Shown: positions 36,256 through 44,829 of the stretch, in pieces
How positions within the stretch are numbered: position 1 is the first letter of the stretch
Layout of the letters: every line of letters begins with the position of its first letter
DNA from: CAYQTE01 sp964420285
GTDB taxonomy: Bacteria; Planctomycetota; Phycisphaerae; Tepidisphaerales; Tepidisphaeraceae
Length of the DNA stretch: 64,000 nucleotides
Reading direction: 5' to 3'
NCBI GenBank assembly: GCA_964420285.1
Contig: CAYQTE010000002.1
Span: 62,001-126,000, forward strand
The notes under the pieces: model-generated
Seen by the model: only the letters and a program-made list of their open reading frames with translations
Database searches by the model: none
What the model was told of the DNA's origin: nothing
Made by a program: the position numbers and the translations under genes

Positions 36256-37304
36256 TACCTGGTCTCCTCTTTGATATACCGATCCGACTGACTCAGCTCT
36301 TCTTGCAGGGCGTCAATCGTTCCTATGTCATCCACCGTATCACCCTGCTGAACCGTAACGCCGTTTTCGCCGAGGTGCAGGCCAAAGAAGCGCGCGGCGA
36401 CAGGCTGAAATTCTGGGGATTTCAGCAGGATGTCAAGTTCCCGGATCAAGAACAGGCTGTGACTGGCCACAAACACCTGGATTCCCGACTGGCACAATTG
36501 CAAGATGGTTCGAGCAACTTGCTTGATAACTTTGGGATTCAGATTGGCTTCCGGTTCGTCCCAGAACAACGAGCCAGCGCCGATCAGGGAGCCGGTGGCG
36601 ATGAGGCGAGCGATCATGGCCACTTTACGCAGGCCTTCGGCAACGAGATGAGCTTCCAGTTTGCCGTCTTTCGTCTTCACGTAAAACCGCCCGTCCTCGA
36701 GTACGACATTGCCGCCGAGTTGCTCCTCAAGCGGTTCCAGCAACTGCTTGATCTCCGTCAGTCGCGGCCCTTTCGCCAGGGGCGCCCCAAGAAGTATGCA
36801 GGTATCCCGCCAAGTTTCCTCGAACGGCAGATCAGTCGTCTCGTAGAGCGAAACGAATCCGGGGAAAATCGACAGGAGTTCCCGTGTCGGAAGATAGACC
36901 GGCGGCTGGCCTTCCCACTTCGTCGGGAGTGTTTCGATAGTCACCTCCGTTTTGTTCTTTGTATTGAACGAAAAACCCAGCCTGAGCGGCCTTTTCTTGA
37001 ACCGCGCCTCGATTTCGCAACGTTGGACGCCTTGATGTCGCCGCGTCAATCGGCCCAATTCATCGGGCCTGAAGACGCCCCGCAACTTTTTCGTAATTGC
37101 CGTTTCCAGATAGCTCTTCGTGGGTGTGGATGAGCCAGAGTCCTTCTCGCCTTTTGCACTCACGGCCGCCACCGTATACGCGGTCTTGAGAAAGTGCGAT
37201 TTGCCCGCTCCATTTTCGCCAAGCACGACGTTCAGGCCCTCTGCCAACGCAAAATTCGCCTCAGAGAAAACAGTCATGTTCTTGAGAATCAATCCTGTCA
37301 GCAT
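36255..37304 (-). CDS. AAA/ABC-type ATPase (AAA_15/AAA_21-like) of an ATPase-nuclease pair
   Basis: From ATG at 37304 (GGGAGA upstream) the product is 349 residues. Walker A GENGAGKS is at 29-36, a signature-like AEGLRK at 222-227, Walker B LFWDEPEANLNP at 246-257 and a switch histidine in VASHS near 281. This is the SMC/RecF-like, OLD-type ATPase plan that is frequent in phage defence systems, here without a fused TOPRIM domain. The downstream overlapping gene supplies a nuclease-like partner instead. The open frame upstream of 37304 is not convincing. Composition is visibly poorer in GC than the neighbours, suggesting horizontal acquisition. Confidence 0.8.
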   Translation of the reverse strand: MLTGLILKNMTVFSEANFALAEGLNVVLGENGAGKSHFLKTAYTVAAVSAKGEKDSGSSTPTKSYLETAITKKLRGVFRPDELGRLTRRHQGVQRCEIEARFKKRPLRLGFSFNTKNKTEVTIETLPTKWEGQPPVYLPTRELLSIFPGFVSLYETTDLPFEETWRDTCILLGAPLAKGPRLTEIKQLLEPLEEQLGGNVVLEDGRFYVKTKDGKLEAHLVAEGLRKVAMIARLIATGSLIGAGSLFWDEPEANLNPKVIKQVARTILQLCQSGIQVFVASHSLFLIRELDILLKSPEFQPVAARFFGLHLGENGVTVQQGDTVDDIGTIDALQEELSQSDRYIKEETR

Positions 37305-37339
37305 CCGTGTTCTCCCGTTTCGCCAAATATCATCCAATG

Positions 37340-37353
37340 TGCTGGCGCCAGCA
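37340..37353. promoter_or_regulatory. Perfect 14-bp palindrome upstream of the ATPase-nuclease operon
   Basis: TGCTGGCGCCAGCA is perfectly self-complementary and ends 35 bases before the ATPase ATG (minus strand). Its position and size suit a dimeric repressor operator; no promoter hexamers are clear enough to call. Confidence 0.4.
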
Positions 37354-37453
37354 TCGTCGCCACGGCGCTCTCGACACCGTAATCGTACCAACTCCCTGCC
37401 CAAGAGAACATGCCGCCGAACCCGATCGTTCGACCGTGCCCGACGCGCGACCG

Positions 37454-38059
37454 CTAGCCGTGCATTTCGCTTGGGAAATAGCTACCCACCACGGCCTGGA
37501 CTTTCTCCAGCCAGGCCCGCCGCTGCTGCAACGTGCTGGTGATGACAACCCCGAAGTTTTCGCGATACACTGTTGGCACGCCGCACAGGGCGAAGACGCA
37601 TTTCTTCCATAGGGTTTCCAGCGGATCGCCGAAGATCTGCTCCTCGCGATCGGCGGGGGTGTTCGATGTGTTGAAGACCAGGGCGGCTCTGGCTTTCAGC
37701 AGGCCGACGGGCTTGCCTTCGCCGCTGTCACCGGCCACAAACTCATACGCCCGGCCGGGGCGGAGAACGCGATCGATCCAGCCCTTGAGAATGGCCGGAG
37801 GCTGGCCCCACCAGTTTGGATGGACGATGATGATGCCGTCGGCGCGGGTGACCTGCCGGCAGTGCAACTCGACCTCCGGCGGAAGAATAGTTTCAGGCGA
37901 AAGTTCACCCGCTGGGAGGATGGGATCGAATTTTTCCGCATACAAATCGCGGAAGATCGCCTCGTGTCCGTTGCGCTGCAGCGCCGAGACGGCCGCGTGT
38001 GCAATCGCGTGGTTGAAGCTCTGGGCGTTCGGATGAGCGACAATGACGAAAACCTGCAT
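37454..38059 (-). CDS. Flavodoxin-fold NAD(P)H oxidoreductase
   Basis: A 201-residue protein of the flavodoxin-2/quinone reductase family (KefF, MdaB and mammalian NQO relatives). It begins QVFVIVAHPNAQSFNHAIA, the FMN phosphate-binding loop, followed by RDLYAEKFDPIL, IIIVHPNWWGQPPAILKGWIDRV in part, and a later CGVPTVYRENFGV. It transfers hydride from NAD(P)H through FMN to quinones or similar acceptors in the cytoplasm. ATG at 38059 has GAGG upstream and lies 20 bases after the methyltransferase stop, so the two form an operon. Confidence 0.85.
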   Translation of the reverse strand: MQVFVIVAHPNAQSFNHAIAHAAVSALQRNGHEAIFRDLYAEKFDPILPAGELSPETILPPEVELHCRQVTRADGIIIVHPNWWGQPPAILKGWIDRVLRPGRAYEFVAGDSGEGKPVGLLKARAALVFNTSNTPADREEQIFGDPLETLWKKCVFALCGVPTVYRENFGVVITSTLQQRRAWLEKVQAVVGSYFPSEMHG

Positions 38060-38079
38060 GATGTTGAAATCCTCGTTGG

Positions 38080-38922
38080 TCAAGGCGGCGGGTTGCGGGC
38101 CGCGCCGCGAAGGGCAGGGGAATTCACCGCCCGTGCCTTGAAAAAGGTGTAACAGAAGACGCCGTCGGCGTCGGCGGTGCGGTAAAGATCGGCGATGCCC
38201 TTGTCGAAATCGGTTTGGCTGATGATCCCCGCATCCAGCGCCGGCCGCCGAACGCCCTGGATCATCGCGGTAAAGGTCTTTCTGGTGAATCCGTCGACCA
38301 GCTCGGGCTTGCCGGCGTCGGCATACACCATGCGCGGCGAGACTTGAACTTCGCCAAAACCCGCACTGGTCAGCAACGGGTAGAGCGATCGTCCGATCAG
38401 CGAATTGCCGCCGGCCCGCGACTGCAATTCCACCAGGCATTGAATCGCCCGCTGTGCCCAGGAGCTGTCCGGATGGAAATAGGCTGAGCCGTGATCGCCT
38501 TCGATCACCGTCAGCGTTCCGCCGGGCTTCAGGACGGATTTCAGGGCGCCCAATGCCGCGATGGGCTGGCTGAGATGTTCCAGAACGAAGCAGACAAAAA
38601 CGTGATCGAAAGACGCCGGACCAAATGGCAAATGGAAAATGTCCGCCTGCTGGAAGGTCACGTTGGTGATGCCCGCGGCGGCGGCAGTCTTTTGTGCCTC
38701 GGCCAGCGACGCGGCCGATACGTCGATCGACGTAATCATTGCGCCAGGGCTATGGGCTGCCAGCGTGAGGGTCTGTGCCCCGACGCCGCATCCTGCCTCG
38801 AGCACCCGGCTGCCCTTGGGGAAGGCGGTGTCCGAATGCAACAACTCGACGAGCGTGCCGGCCTGATCGCGCAGGCGTTGATTTTCAAGTTGGTCGTAGC
38901 CATGCACGTAGTCGCTGGTCAT
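38080..38922 (-). CDS. SAM-dependent methyltransferase
   Basis: A 280-residue class I methyltransferase. Motif I is VLEAGCGVGAQTLTLA (about residues 42-57), followed by ITSIDVSAASL, VTFQQADIFHLPFGPASFDHVFV in part, and LKPGGTLTVIEGD. The N-terminal YVHGYDQLENQRLRDQA is typical of small-molecule methyltransferases. ATG at 38922 has GGAG just upstream; a longer frame to 39057 is unlikely. It is followed by a flavin oxidoreductase, so a joint role in quinone or secondary metabolite handling is possible but unproven. Confidence 0.82.
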   Translation of the reverse strand: MTSDYVHGYDQLENQRLRDQAGTLVELLHSDTAFPKGSRVLEAGCGVGAQTLTLAAHSPGAMITSIDVSAASLAEAQKTAAAAGITNVTFQQADIFHLPFGPASFDHVFVCFVLEHLSQPIAALGALKSVLKPGGTLTVIEGDHGSAYFHPDSSWAQRAIQCLVELQSRAGGNSLIGRSLYPLLTSAGFGEVQVSPRMVYADAGKPELVDGFTRKTFTAMIQGVRRPALDAGIISQTDFDKGIADLYRTADADGVFCYTFFKARAVNSPALRGAARNPPP

Positions 38923-39053
38923 GGAGACTCCACGGGAAAAGCCCGGCGGCGATCGAAATGATCTGCGCAGCCGGCCGGACATCAATAGGCAGGCAGCACA
39001 ACACGCCGCGGATTTGGCTGACGCAGGTTTACCGAGCCAATTTGCCGATGGCC

Positions 39054-41012
39054 TCACTTGCCGGGCGTCGGCGTGGTCGAGGGGCGGGGATTGAAATCGT
39101 CGGGGATTTCGTTCTTGATGCCGAGCAACTTGTCGATGGGGGTGATGCCGATGTCCTTGAGGCCGTAGCCGCTGATCTGCGGGAGCGTATGGAGCAGATC
39201 GTCGGGGATGGTGATGTATTGGCGGGGCAGAGGCGGCGCCTGGCCGGCGAGGCGGGCCGGGTCGAAGGCATCGAGCAGATCGGTCATATTGGGTGTGATG
39301 GCATCGGCCGGGCCGAGTTCGAGTTGGCCGAATTTCTTTTCGCCGAGTTGACGGGCGAGAAATTCATCGGGCAACTGGGCTAGGGGAATCAGATCGAACA
39401 GGTGATCGACGAATTTCACGACCGAGGCATGGCTGCCCTGGGCGTGGGCGACGTAGTGGACGCGGGAATAGGGCGACATCACCAGCAGCGGCACGCGCGG
39501 GCCGTCGCTCATGGGCAGGCCGTCCGGGCCGGTGCTGCGGATCGGCGGCGGGAGGTGATCGTAATCGCCTTCGGAATCGTCCCAGGTGAGGATGATGGCG
39601 CACTGGTTCCAATAGGGGCTTTGAGCGATGCGGTTGATGGTCTGGGCGACCATCACCTCGCTGATCTGGGCATCGGAATATTCGGGGTGATCGTCATCGC
39701 CGAGAAAATTCTTCTGCACCCGGGGATCGGGATCGGCCGGCTTGAGGCCCAGTTGATTGTGATATCCGCCCTTGAGGTAAAAGACGCCGCCCGCGGCCGG
39801 CAGGGATTCGTGGCGGAGATCGGCGTAGAAATCATCCAGCCCGTGCAGGCCCTGGCGCATGACGGGATTGTTGGCGATGTATCCGAAATACTGCGGGCCG
39901 TTGTGGTGCGTGATGTACGAGGCGTGACGCCCCATGGCATCGACCGGGCCGTCGTCGTCATCCTTGTCGGTGGGTTCGTGATTGAATCCCTCCTGATACC
40001 AGCCGAAGCCGGTCGTCGGCTTGCCGGTGTTGGTGATGGCGGTGATGTCGTGAGTGACATCTTCCAGATCATCATCGGGATCGGAATCCCGTGTAGTGGC
40101 CTGCTTCAGCGCTGCGCCCTGCAGCGAAAGGGGCAGGCTGGCGAATTTCAGGTTGTCCTGGACCTTTCTGGCCGGGGTCGGCTCAAGGGGATTCGTTGGC
40201 ATCAGGTTCTTCACCGGATCGAGGATCGATCCCCAGAGCGGATCGTCATCGTTGAACACGGGCGCGCCCTTGGTCCGGCCGGGTTTGGGGATCTGGTCCG
40301 GGTGCAGAACCCACTGCGTCTGTCCGCTCTGTGCGGCGATAATGGAGAGATTGCCCGGCGTGGACGGCCCGGTCATCTGCTGGAAAATATGATCGAACAG
40401 GACGAAGCGATCCGCATAACGCCAGAGAAACGGCACTGTGTCGCCGTCCATGTAGGCCATGGCCAGTTCCCCATACTGCTTGGCCTTGAGGGATGGATTT
40501 CCGGTCGGGGAATACTTGCGCTCCTCGTCGAAGGCGAAACGGTCCATGCCCGGATGGCCGTTGATCACGTCCATCTTCTCGACGATGCGCTGGTGGGAAT
40601 GGTCGATGTCATCGGTATCGGCCGCGAACTGTTCGGGTCCGATGCGAAACGGATGGATGGTGGTGAGAGTGCCGTCGGTGTTGATGAGTTCCTGATTGAA
40701 CCCCAGGGTTTGCGTGGCCGGGCGGGAAAACAGGCCGTCGGCGCCGGGAAAGGTTCCAAAGTAGGAATCGAACGAGCGGTTTTCCTGGTAGATGACAAAG
40801 ACGTATTTGACGCGGGTGCGAAGCAGTTTCCACGCCGCCTGGTCATCGAGTTTGGGTTCCCGCGCAGGCGCAACCACATACGGTCGAATTTCCGGACCGG
40901 CCGGCACGGCGTGATAGGTGACACCGTCGTTGTTGGCGACCGTGAGGTTGCGAAAGGGTACCGCCGCCAACGCGCCATAGGTGATGAGCAAGAGCGAAAT
41001 CCAACAATCCAT
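39054..41012 (-). CDS. Secreted phosphoesterase, phospholipase C/acid phosphatase-like
   Basis: A 652-residue protein from ATG at 41012, chosen because GGAGA lies upstream and the sequence then reads as a signal peptide (MDCWISLLLITYGALAA). The family signature YVFVIYQENRSFDSYFGTFPGADG is present in parts near residue 60, where Glu and Asn bind the metal; TGPSTPGNLSIIAAQSGQ follows, then later LTWDDSEGDYDHLPPP and GPRVPLLVMSPYSR. These are hallmarks of the PF04185 phosphoesterases (phospholipase C, AcpA). It probably hydrolyses phospholipids or phosphate esters outside the cytoplasm. It stands alone, divergent from the NRAMP gene. Confidence 0.87.
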   Translation of the reverse strand: MDCWISLLLITYGALAAVPFRNLTVANNDGVTYHAVPAGPEIRPYVVAPAREPKLDDQAAWKLLRTRVKYVFVIYQENRSFDSYFGTFPGADGLFSRPATQTLGFNQELINTDGTLTTIHPFRIGPEQFAADTDDIDHSHQRIVEKMDVINGHPGMDRFAFDEERKYSPTGNPSLKAKQYGELAMAYMDGDTVPFLWRYADRFVLFDHIFQQMTGPSTPGNLSIIAAQSGQTQWVLHPDQIPKPGRTKGAPVFNDDDPLWGSILDPVKNLMPTNPLEPTPARKVQDNLKFASLPLSLQGAALKQATTRDSDPDDDLEDVTHDITAITNTGKPTTGFGWYQEGFNHEPTDKDDDDGPVDAMGRHASYITHHNGPQYFGYIANNPVMRQGLHGLDDFYADLRHESLPAAGGVFYLKGGYHNQLGLKPADPDPRVQKNFLGDDDHPEYSDAQISEVMVAQTINRIAQSPYWNQCAIILTWDDSEGDYDHLPPPIRSTGPDGLPMSDGPRVPLLVMSPYSRVHYVAHAQGSHASVVKFVDHLFDLIPLAQLPDEFLARQLGEKKFGQLELGPADAITPNMTDLLDAFDPARLAGQAPPLPRQYITIPDDLLHTLPQISGYGLKDIGITPIDKLLGIKNEIPDDFNPRPSTTPTPGK

Positions 41013-41227
41013 GCGTTCTCCGTTCCCCATGATAGTCGCGATTTGTGTTAGGATGGGATGAACGAGCCAATTCAGGTGCCTTCGGCCCCTCCGGTTGGGG
41101 AAGAAAGTCACCGCAAAACATGCCACGCAACCGATGGTCGTGGAGGATCGCTTGCGGGTGGAAATCCAATGGCGCATCATGCGGCAAATACGCGACGCGG
41201 CGGCCTGAGAGCGTATATTGAGAATTC

Positions 41228-42568
41228 ATGGCGATGCAGCAGACCATTCTGGAGCCAGCCAAGGGACAGCCGGATGCCGGCATGAACCTCGTGGCCAGAT
41301 CGTTTTTCGCCTTTCGCCGCTCGGCCAAGGCGATGCGGCTGTTCCTGGCCATCGCCGGGCCGGGGATCATCGTGATGGTGGCCGACAACGATGCCGGTGG
41401 GATCACGACCTACACGATGACCGGCGCGCAATACAAGTTTCACCTGCTGTGGTTCCTGATCCTGCTGGGGCCGGTGGCCTATTACGTGCAGGAGATGACC
41501 GTTCGCCTGGGTGCGGTGACCAAGCGCGGGCATGCCGAGGCGATTTTCGCGTCCTTCGGGCGGTTTTGGGGCTGGTTCTCGCTGCTGGATCTGGTCTTGA
41601 CCGACTGGCTGACGATGATCACCGAATTCATCGGCATGACGGCGGCCATGAGCATCTTTCATATCCCGCCGATCGTGACCATCCTGGTCGTCTGGATCAT
41701 CATGGGATCGATGATCATGTCGGGGCGCTATTGGACGTGGGAAAAAGTGACGCTGGTGTTTTGCGTGGTGAATCTGATCTATATCCCGGCCGCGTTCATG
41801 GTGCATCCGTCGGTCCGGGAGGTTTTGTACGGATCGTTCGTACCGTACCTGCCGCCGCGGCCGCCGGTGGGCGGGCCGTCCAACGGGCTATTTTTCATGC
41901 TGATGGCCAACATCGGCACGACAATCGCGCCGTGGATGCTGTTTTTTCAGCAGAGTTCGGTGGTGGATAAGGGTCTGAAGGAAAAGGACATCAAGTTCGG
42001 CAAGATTGACACGTTCATCGGGGCCATCCTGACGGTGGTGGTGGCGGTGGTGCTGATCATCGTCTGCGGCGAGTTGCTGTATGGGAAGAACGTGAACGAC
42101 GCGGCGGAGGCGGCCAGGTCGATCATGCCGCAGAGCCGGTTCATCGGGACGATATTCGCCATCGGCCTGTTCGACGCCGGGCTGCTGGGGGCGGTGTGCA
42201 TCTCGCTGGCCAGTTCGTGGGCGTTCGGCGAGGTGTTCGGGTGGGCGCACTCGCTGAACCACAAGATCAAGGAAGCGCCATGGTTTTACGCGTATTTCTT
42301 CTTCACGCTGCTGCTGGCCGGAACCGTGGTGATGATTCCGGGGGCGCCGCTGGTTCTGATCACGCTGTTCGTGCAGGTGATAGCGACGTCGCTGCTGCCG
42401 GCGGCGCTGGTGTTCCTGATCATTCTGCTTAACGACAAGAAGACGATGGGAAAGTACGTGAACACGCGATGGCAGAACATCGCCAACATCACCATCGTGG
42501 TGGCGGTCATCGTGACCTCAACTCTGTACGCCATCAGCACCATTTTCGATCCGAATTTCCTCAAATGA
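41228..42568 (+). CDS. NRAMP (SLC11)-family transporter with non-canonical metal site
   Basis: A 446-residue membrane protein with about 11 helices. In classical Mn/Fe NRAMPs helix 1 carries DPGN and helix 6 a Met-Pro-His segment. Here helix 1 reads VADNDAGGITTYT (residues 51-63) and helix 6 ANIGTTIAPWM (227-237), so the Met and the PxN are replaced. The site should then not select soft transition metals, which resembles the NRAMP-related Mg2+ transporters. The neighbours support this: a 58-residue membrane protein and an MgtE_N/CBS protein follow in the same direction. No strong ribosome-binding site precedes the ATG. Confidence 0.8.
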   Translation: MAMQQTILEPAKGQPDAGMNLVARSFFAFRRSAKAMRLFLAIAGPGIIVMVADNDAGGITTYTMTGAQYKFHLLWFLILLGPVAYYVQEMTVRLGAVTKRGHAEAIFASFGRFWGWFSLLDLVLTDWLTMITEFIGMTAAMSIFHIPPIVTILVVWIIMGSMIMSGRYWTWEKVTLVFCVVNLIYIPAAFMVHPSVREVLYGSFVPYLPPRPPVGGPSNGLFFMLMANIGTTIAPWMLFFQQSSVVDKGLKEKDIKFGKIDTFIGAILTVVVAVVLIIVCGELLYGKNVNDAAEAARSIMPQSRFIGTIFAIGLFDAGLLGAVCISLASSWAFGEVFGWAHSLNHKIKEAPWFYAYFFFTLLLAGTVVMIPGAPLVLITLFVQVIATSLLPAALVFLIILLNDKKTMGKYVNTRWQNIANITIVVAVIVTSTLYAISTIFDPNFLK

Positions 42569-42602
42569 ACAGTCAGGATAAGCTGCGACAAGGAGCCGGC
42601 CG

Positions 42603-42779
42603 GTGAACTCCATCATCAAGAGCCTCATGAGACAAGTGCGGGAGATCAACCGGAAATACGCCGTGCCGGAGATCACGACGACGCCGCTGGTGAGGTTCTG
42701 CCTGATCGGCCTGCGGATTTACCTGCTGTTTCTGGTGGTGTTGCTGATCGTCAGCTTCATTATCGCGGCCCGGAGATAA
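42603..42779 (+). CDS. 58-residue single-helix membrane protein
   Basis: A small open frame with a GTG start at 42603 and AGGAG at 42591-42595 (7-base spacer). It encodes a basic N-terminal half (IIKSLMRQVREINRKYAV) and one membrane helix (IYLLFLVVLLIVSFIIAA) ending ARR. It lies 34 bases after the transporter stop and 13 before the MgtE_N/CBS gene, so it is a member of the operon. It may be a small subunit or assembly factor of the transporter; I know of no named family. Confidence 0.7.
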   Translation: MNSIIKSLMRQVREINRKYAVPEITTTPLVRFCLIGLRIYLLFLVVLLIVSFIIAARR

Positions 42780-42792
42780 CGCCGGAGTTTCC

Positions 42793-44070
42793 ATGACCAC
42801 AACCGCCCCGACCAATGGCAGCACCGGCGAGCGATTGCTGCGGCTCAGCGACCTGATCCATCGGCGCGTGCTCATCGGCGGCGACAAGATCGGCAGCCTT
42901 TTCGACCTGGTCATCGTGGACAAGGGCGTCGTGGCCGAGGTGACGCACGTCTGCGTGCGCCAGCCGTTCGGCAGGCCGCAGCTTTTCGTGCCGTGGGCCA
43001 GTGTGCAGGAACTGGACGACAAGGCGGTCATCCTTGACCCGCAGGTCAAGATCTCCTCGCTGGGCGATGCGCCGTCGGCGGCGGTGCTGCTGGAGGATTA
43101 CATCGTCGATAAGAAGGTGCTCGACGTCGAGGGCCGGGAAGTGGAGGTGGTCTACGACGTGACGCTGGCGCTGAAATCGAACCGGCTGTACGTGGTGGGC
43201 GTCGATCTGAGCCGCCGGGCCCTGCTGCGGCGGATCGGGCTGAAATGGCTGGCGAACTTCACGGCCAGCATCACCGACCGGATGGAAAACGACCTGGTCG
43301 CCTGGGACCTGGTCGAGCCGCTGCCCGAGGGGATCGGCAGCTTCGCGGGCGATCTGCGGCTGAAGGTGGTGAAGGAACAACTCGTCAAGATGCCGCCGGT
43401 GGATGTGGCCCGCATTCTTGAGCAACTCAGCGGCGAGCAGCAGATGGCGGTGTTCAATTCGCTGGAGCCGGCGCGGGCGTCGGACGCTTTGGAGGAACTG
43501 GATCCCAAGAGCCAGCGCGACGTGATCGCGGCGATGTCCCGTGAAAAGGCGGCAAGGCTGATCGACGCGATGACGCCGGGTCAGGCGGCCGACGTGCTGG
43601 CGGTGCTGCCCTGGTCGTATGTCCACTCGATCCTGGGATTGCTGGAGGCGGACAAGGCGGCCAAGGTTCAGGAAATACTGGAAGATCAGGACCAGAAGAT
43701 CGCCAATTTCGTGTCGGCCGACTTCATCACGGTGCGCCGCGACTCGACCGTACGGCAGGCGAAAGAAAGCGTGCGCCTGGCCCGCGAACGCGAGGCCGTC
43801 GCCTACCTCTACGTACTTGACAACGACGATCACCTGCTGGGCGTGATCAGCACGATGGACCTTCTGACGGCCGGTGAGGATGTGCAGATGAAGGCGATGA
43901 TGCAGATCACGCCGGTGACGCTGAGCCTGGAGGGCACGCTGAAGGAGGCGTCGGAGCTGTTTGGCCGCTACGGCTATCGCGCCCTGCCGGTGGTGGACCG
44001 GCACGGCAAGATGCACGGGATTATCCCCCACCGCGACGTGATGAGTTTGAAGTATCACGATCTGGAATAG
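42793..44070 (+). CDS. Soluble PRC-barrel/MgtE_N/CBS protein (putative Mg2+ sensor)
   Basis: A 425-residue protein with no membrane helices. Residues 15-160 look like two PRC-barrel-type beta modules (GGDKIGSLFDLVIVD, GREVEVVYDVTLAL). Residues 195-300 match the helical N domain of MgtE (LVKMPPVDVARILEQLSGEQQMAVFNSL in part, EELDPKSQRDVIAAM, VLAVLPWSYVHSILGLL). Residues 305-425 are a CBS pair (ADFITVRRDSTVRQA, YRALPVVDRHGKMHGII). In MgtE these cytosolic domains sense Mg2+ and gate the channel, but the channel domain is missing here. The operon position suggests that it regulates the upstream NRAMP-like transporter. That function is inference. Confidence 0.82.
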   Translation: MTTTAPTNGSTGERLLRLSDLIHRRVLIGGDKIGSLFDLVIVDKGVVAEVTHVCVRQPFGRPQLFVPWASVQELDDKAVILDPQVKISSLGDAPSAAVLLEDYIVDKKVLDVEGREVEVVYDVTLALKSNRLYVVGVDLSRRALLRRIGLKWLANFTASITDRMENDLVAWDLVEPLPEGIGSFAGDLRLKVVKEQLVKMPPVDVARILEQLSGEQQMAVFNSLEPARASDALEELDPKSQRDVIAAMSREKAARLIDAMTPGQAADVLAVLPWSYVHSILGLLEADKAAKVQEILEDQDQKIANFVSADFITVRRDSTVRQAKESVRLAREREAVAYLYVLDNDDHLLGVISTMDLLTAGEDVQMKAMMQITPVTLSLEGTLKEASELFGRYGYRALPVVDRHGKMHGIIPHRDVMSLKYHDLE

Positions 44071-44118
44071 GTTCTTGCTGGCGTTTGCCCGGAACAAACG
44101 AAGGACTATTATACGGAT

Positions 44119-44373
44119 ATGAATGGCGTGGGCGCTATCAAGACGGCGGCCGAGGGTTTGGTCGTTTCCAACCCCGGGATATTGGGAGGCACTCCCGTCT
44201 TCCGCGGCACGAGGCTGCCGGTGCAGGCGCTGTTCGATTATCTTGCCGAGGGGCTGTCGCTGAGCTATTTCCTGGAGACATTTGAGGGTGTTTCGCGTGA
44301 GCAGGCAAAGGCGGTGCTTCAATACGGCTGTGATCGCATCATCCGGGAACTAGGGCATGAAGGTTCTGCTTGA
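44119..44373 (+). CDS. DUF433-family antitoxin
   Basis: An 84-residue protein with the DUF433 pattern: VVSNPGILGGTPVFRGTRLPVQALFDYLAEG (in part, residues 15-45) and a C-terminal helix-turn-helix region (VSREQAKAVLQYGCDRII). DUF433 proteins are DNA-binding antitoxins commonly paired with DUF5615 PIN-like toxins. The downstream toxin frame overlaps its 3' end by 17 bases. Confidence 0.85.
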   Translation: MNGVGAIKTAAEGLVVSNPGILGGTPVFRGTRLPVQALFDYLAEGLSLSYFLETFEGVSREQAKAVLQYGCDRIIRELGHEGSA

Positions 44374-44677
44374 TGTCTGCACCCCGGTGCAAGTCCGCAA
44401 CGCCTTCCCGGGCCACGACGTGTCGACCGCCGTGAAAATGGGATGGGGCGAGCTTGAAAATGGCGATCTGCTTGCCGCTGCCGAAGCCGCGAAATTCGAC
44501 CTGTTAATTATCTGAGACAAGAACATGCGCTATCAGCAAAATCTCACTGGCAGGCATCTGGCCGTCCTTGAGCTTTGGACAAATCATCGTCCGACTCTGG
44601 AGAAGCACTGGCCGCTGATTTCCGCGGCGGCGGCGTCAATGCGGCCGGGGGAGTACCGGACTTTGGAGTCGCCGTAG
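44357..44677 (+). pseudogene. DUF5615 PIN-like toxin gene interrupted by an in-frame stop
   Basis: The frame starts at ATG 44357 (MKVLLDVCTPVQVRNAF) and stops at TGA 44513-44515 after 52 residues ending FDLLII. In the same frame it resumes DKNMRYQQNLTGRHLAV and runs to TAG 44675-44677 with normal family content (RPTLEKHWPLISAA, RPGEYRTLESP). In intact relatives a Thr or Ser precedes the Asp of TDKNLRYQQN, so a single-base TCA to TGA change explains the stop. Asp6 in LLDVC is kept, while the Asp54 catalytic segment is lost in the truncated product. The toxin is therefore probably dead, unless the stop is a sequencing error or is read through. Confidence 0.8.
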
Positions 44678-44829
44678 TCGGCCGGGAACGCACGCCGAAG
44701 AAGGCGTTGGAATTTTCACGTTCAAAACACCGACGCCGTGCAGGGTTATGCGGCGTTCAATCGCGATCGCGGGCCGGTGTCGGTGTTCGGCCTGCGATTC
44801 CACTGGGAATTCTGATGCGCGAGTTCGAT

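Noticed and set aside
39402..41051. Plus-strand open frame of 549 codons
   Set aside because: Antisense to the phosphoesterase gene, with no recognisable motif.
44513..44515. TGA as a selenocysteine codon in the DUF5615 toxin frame
   Set aside because: Relatives have Ser/Thr and not Cys at this position, and no selenocysteine-type hairpin is evident after the TGA, so a nonsense mutation is simpler.
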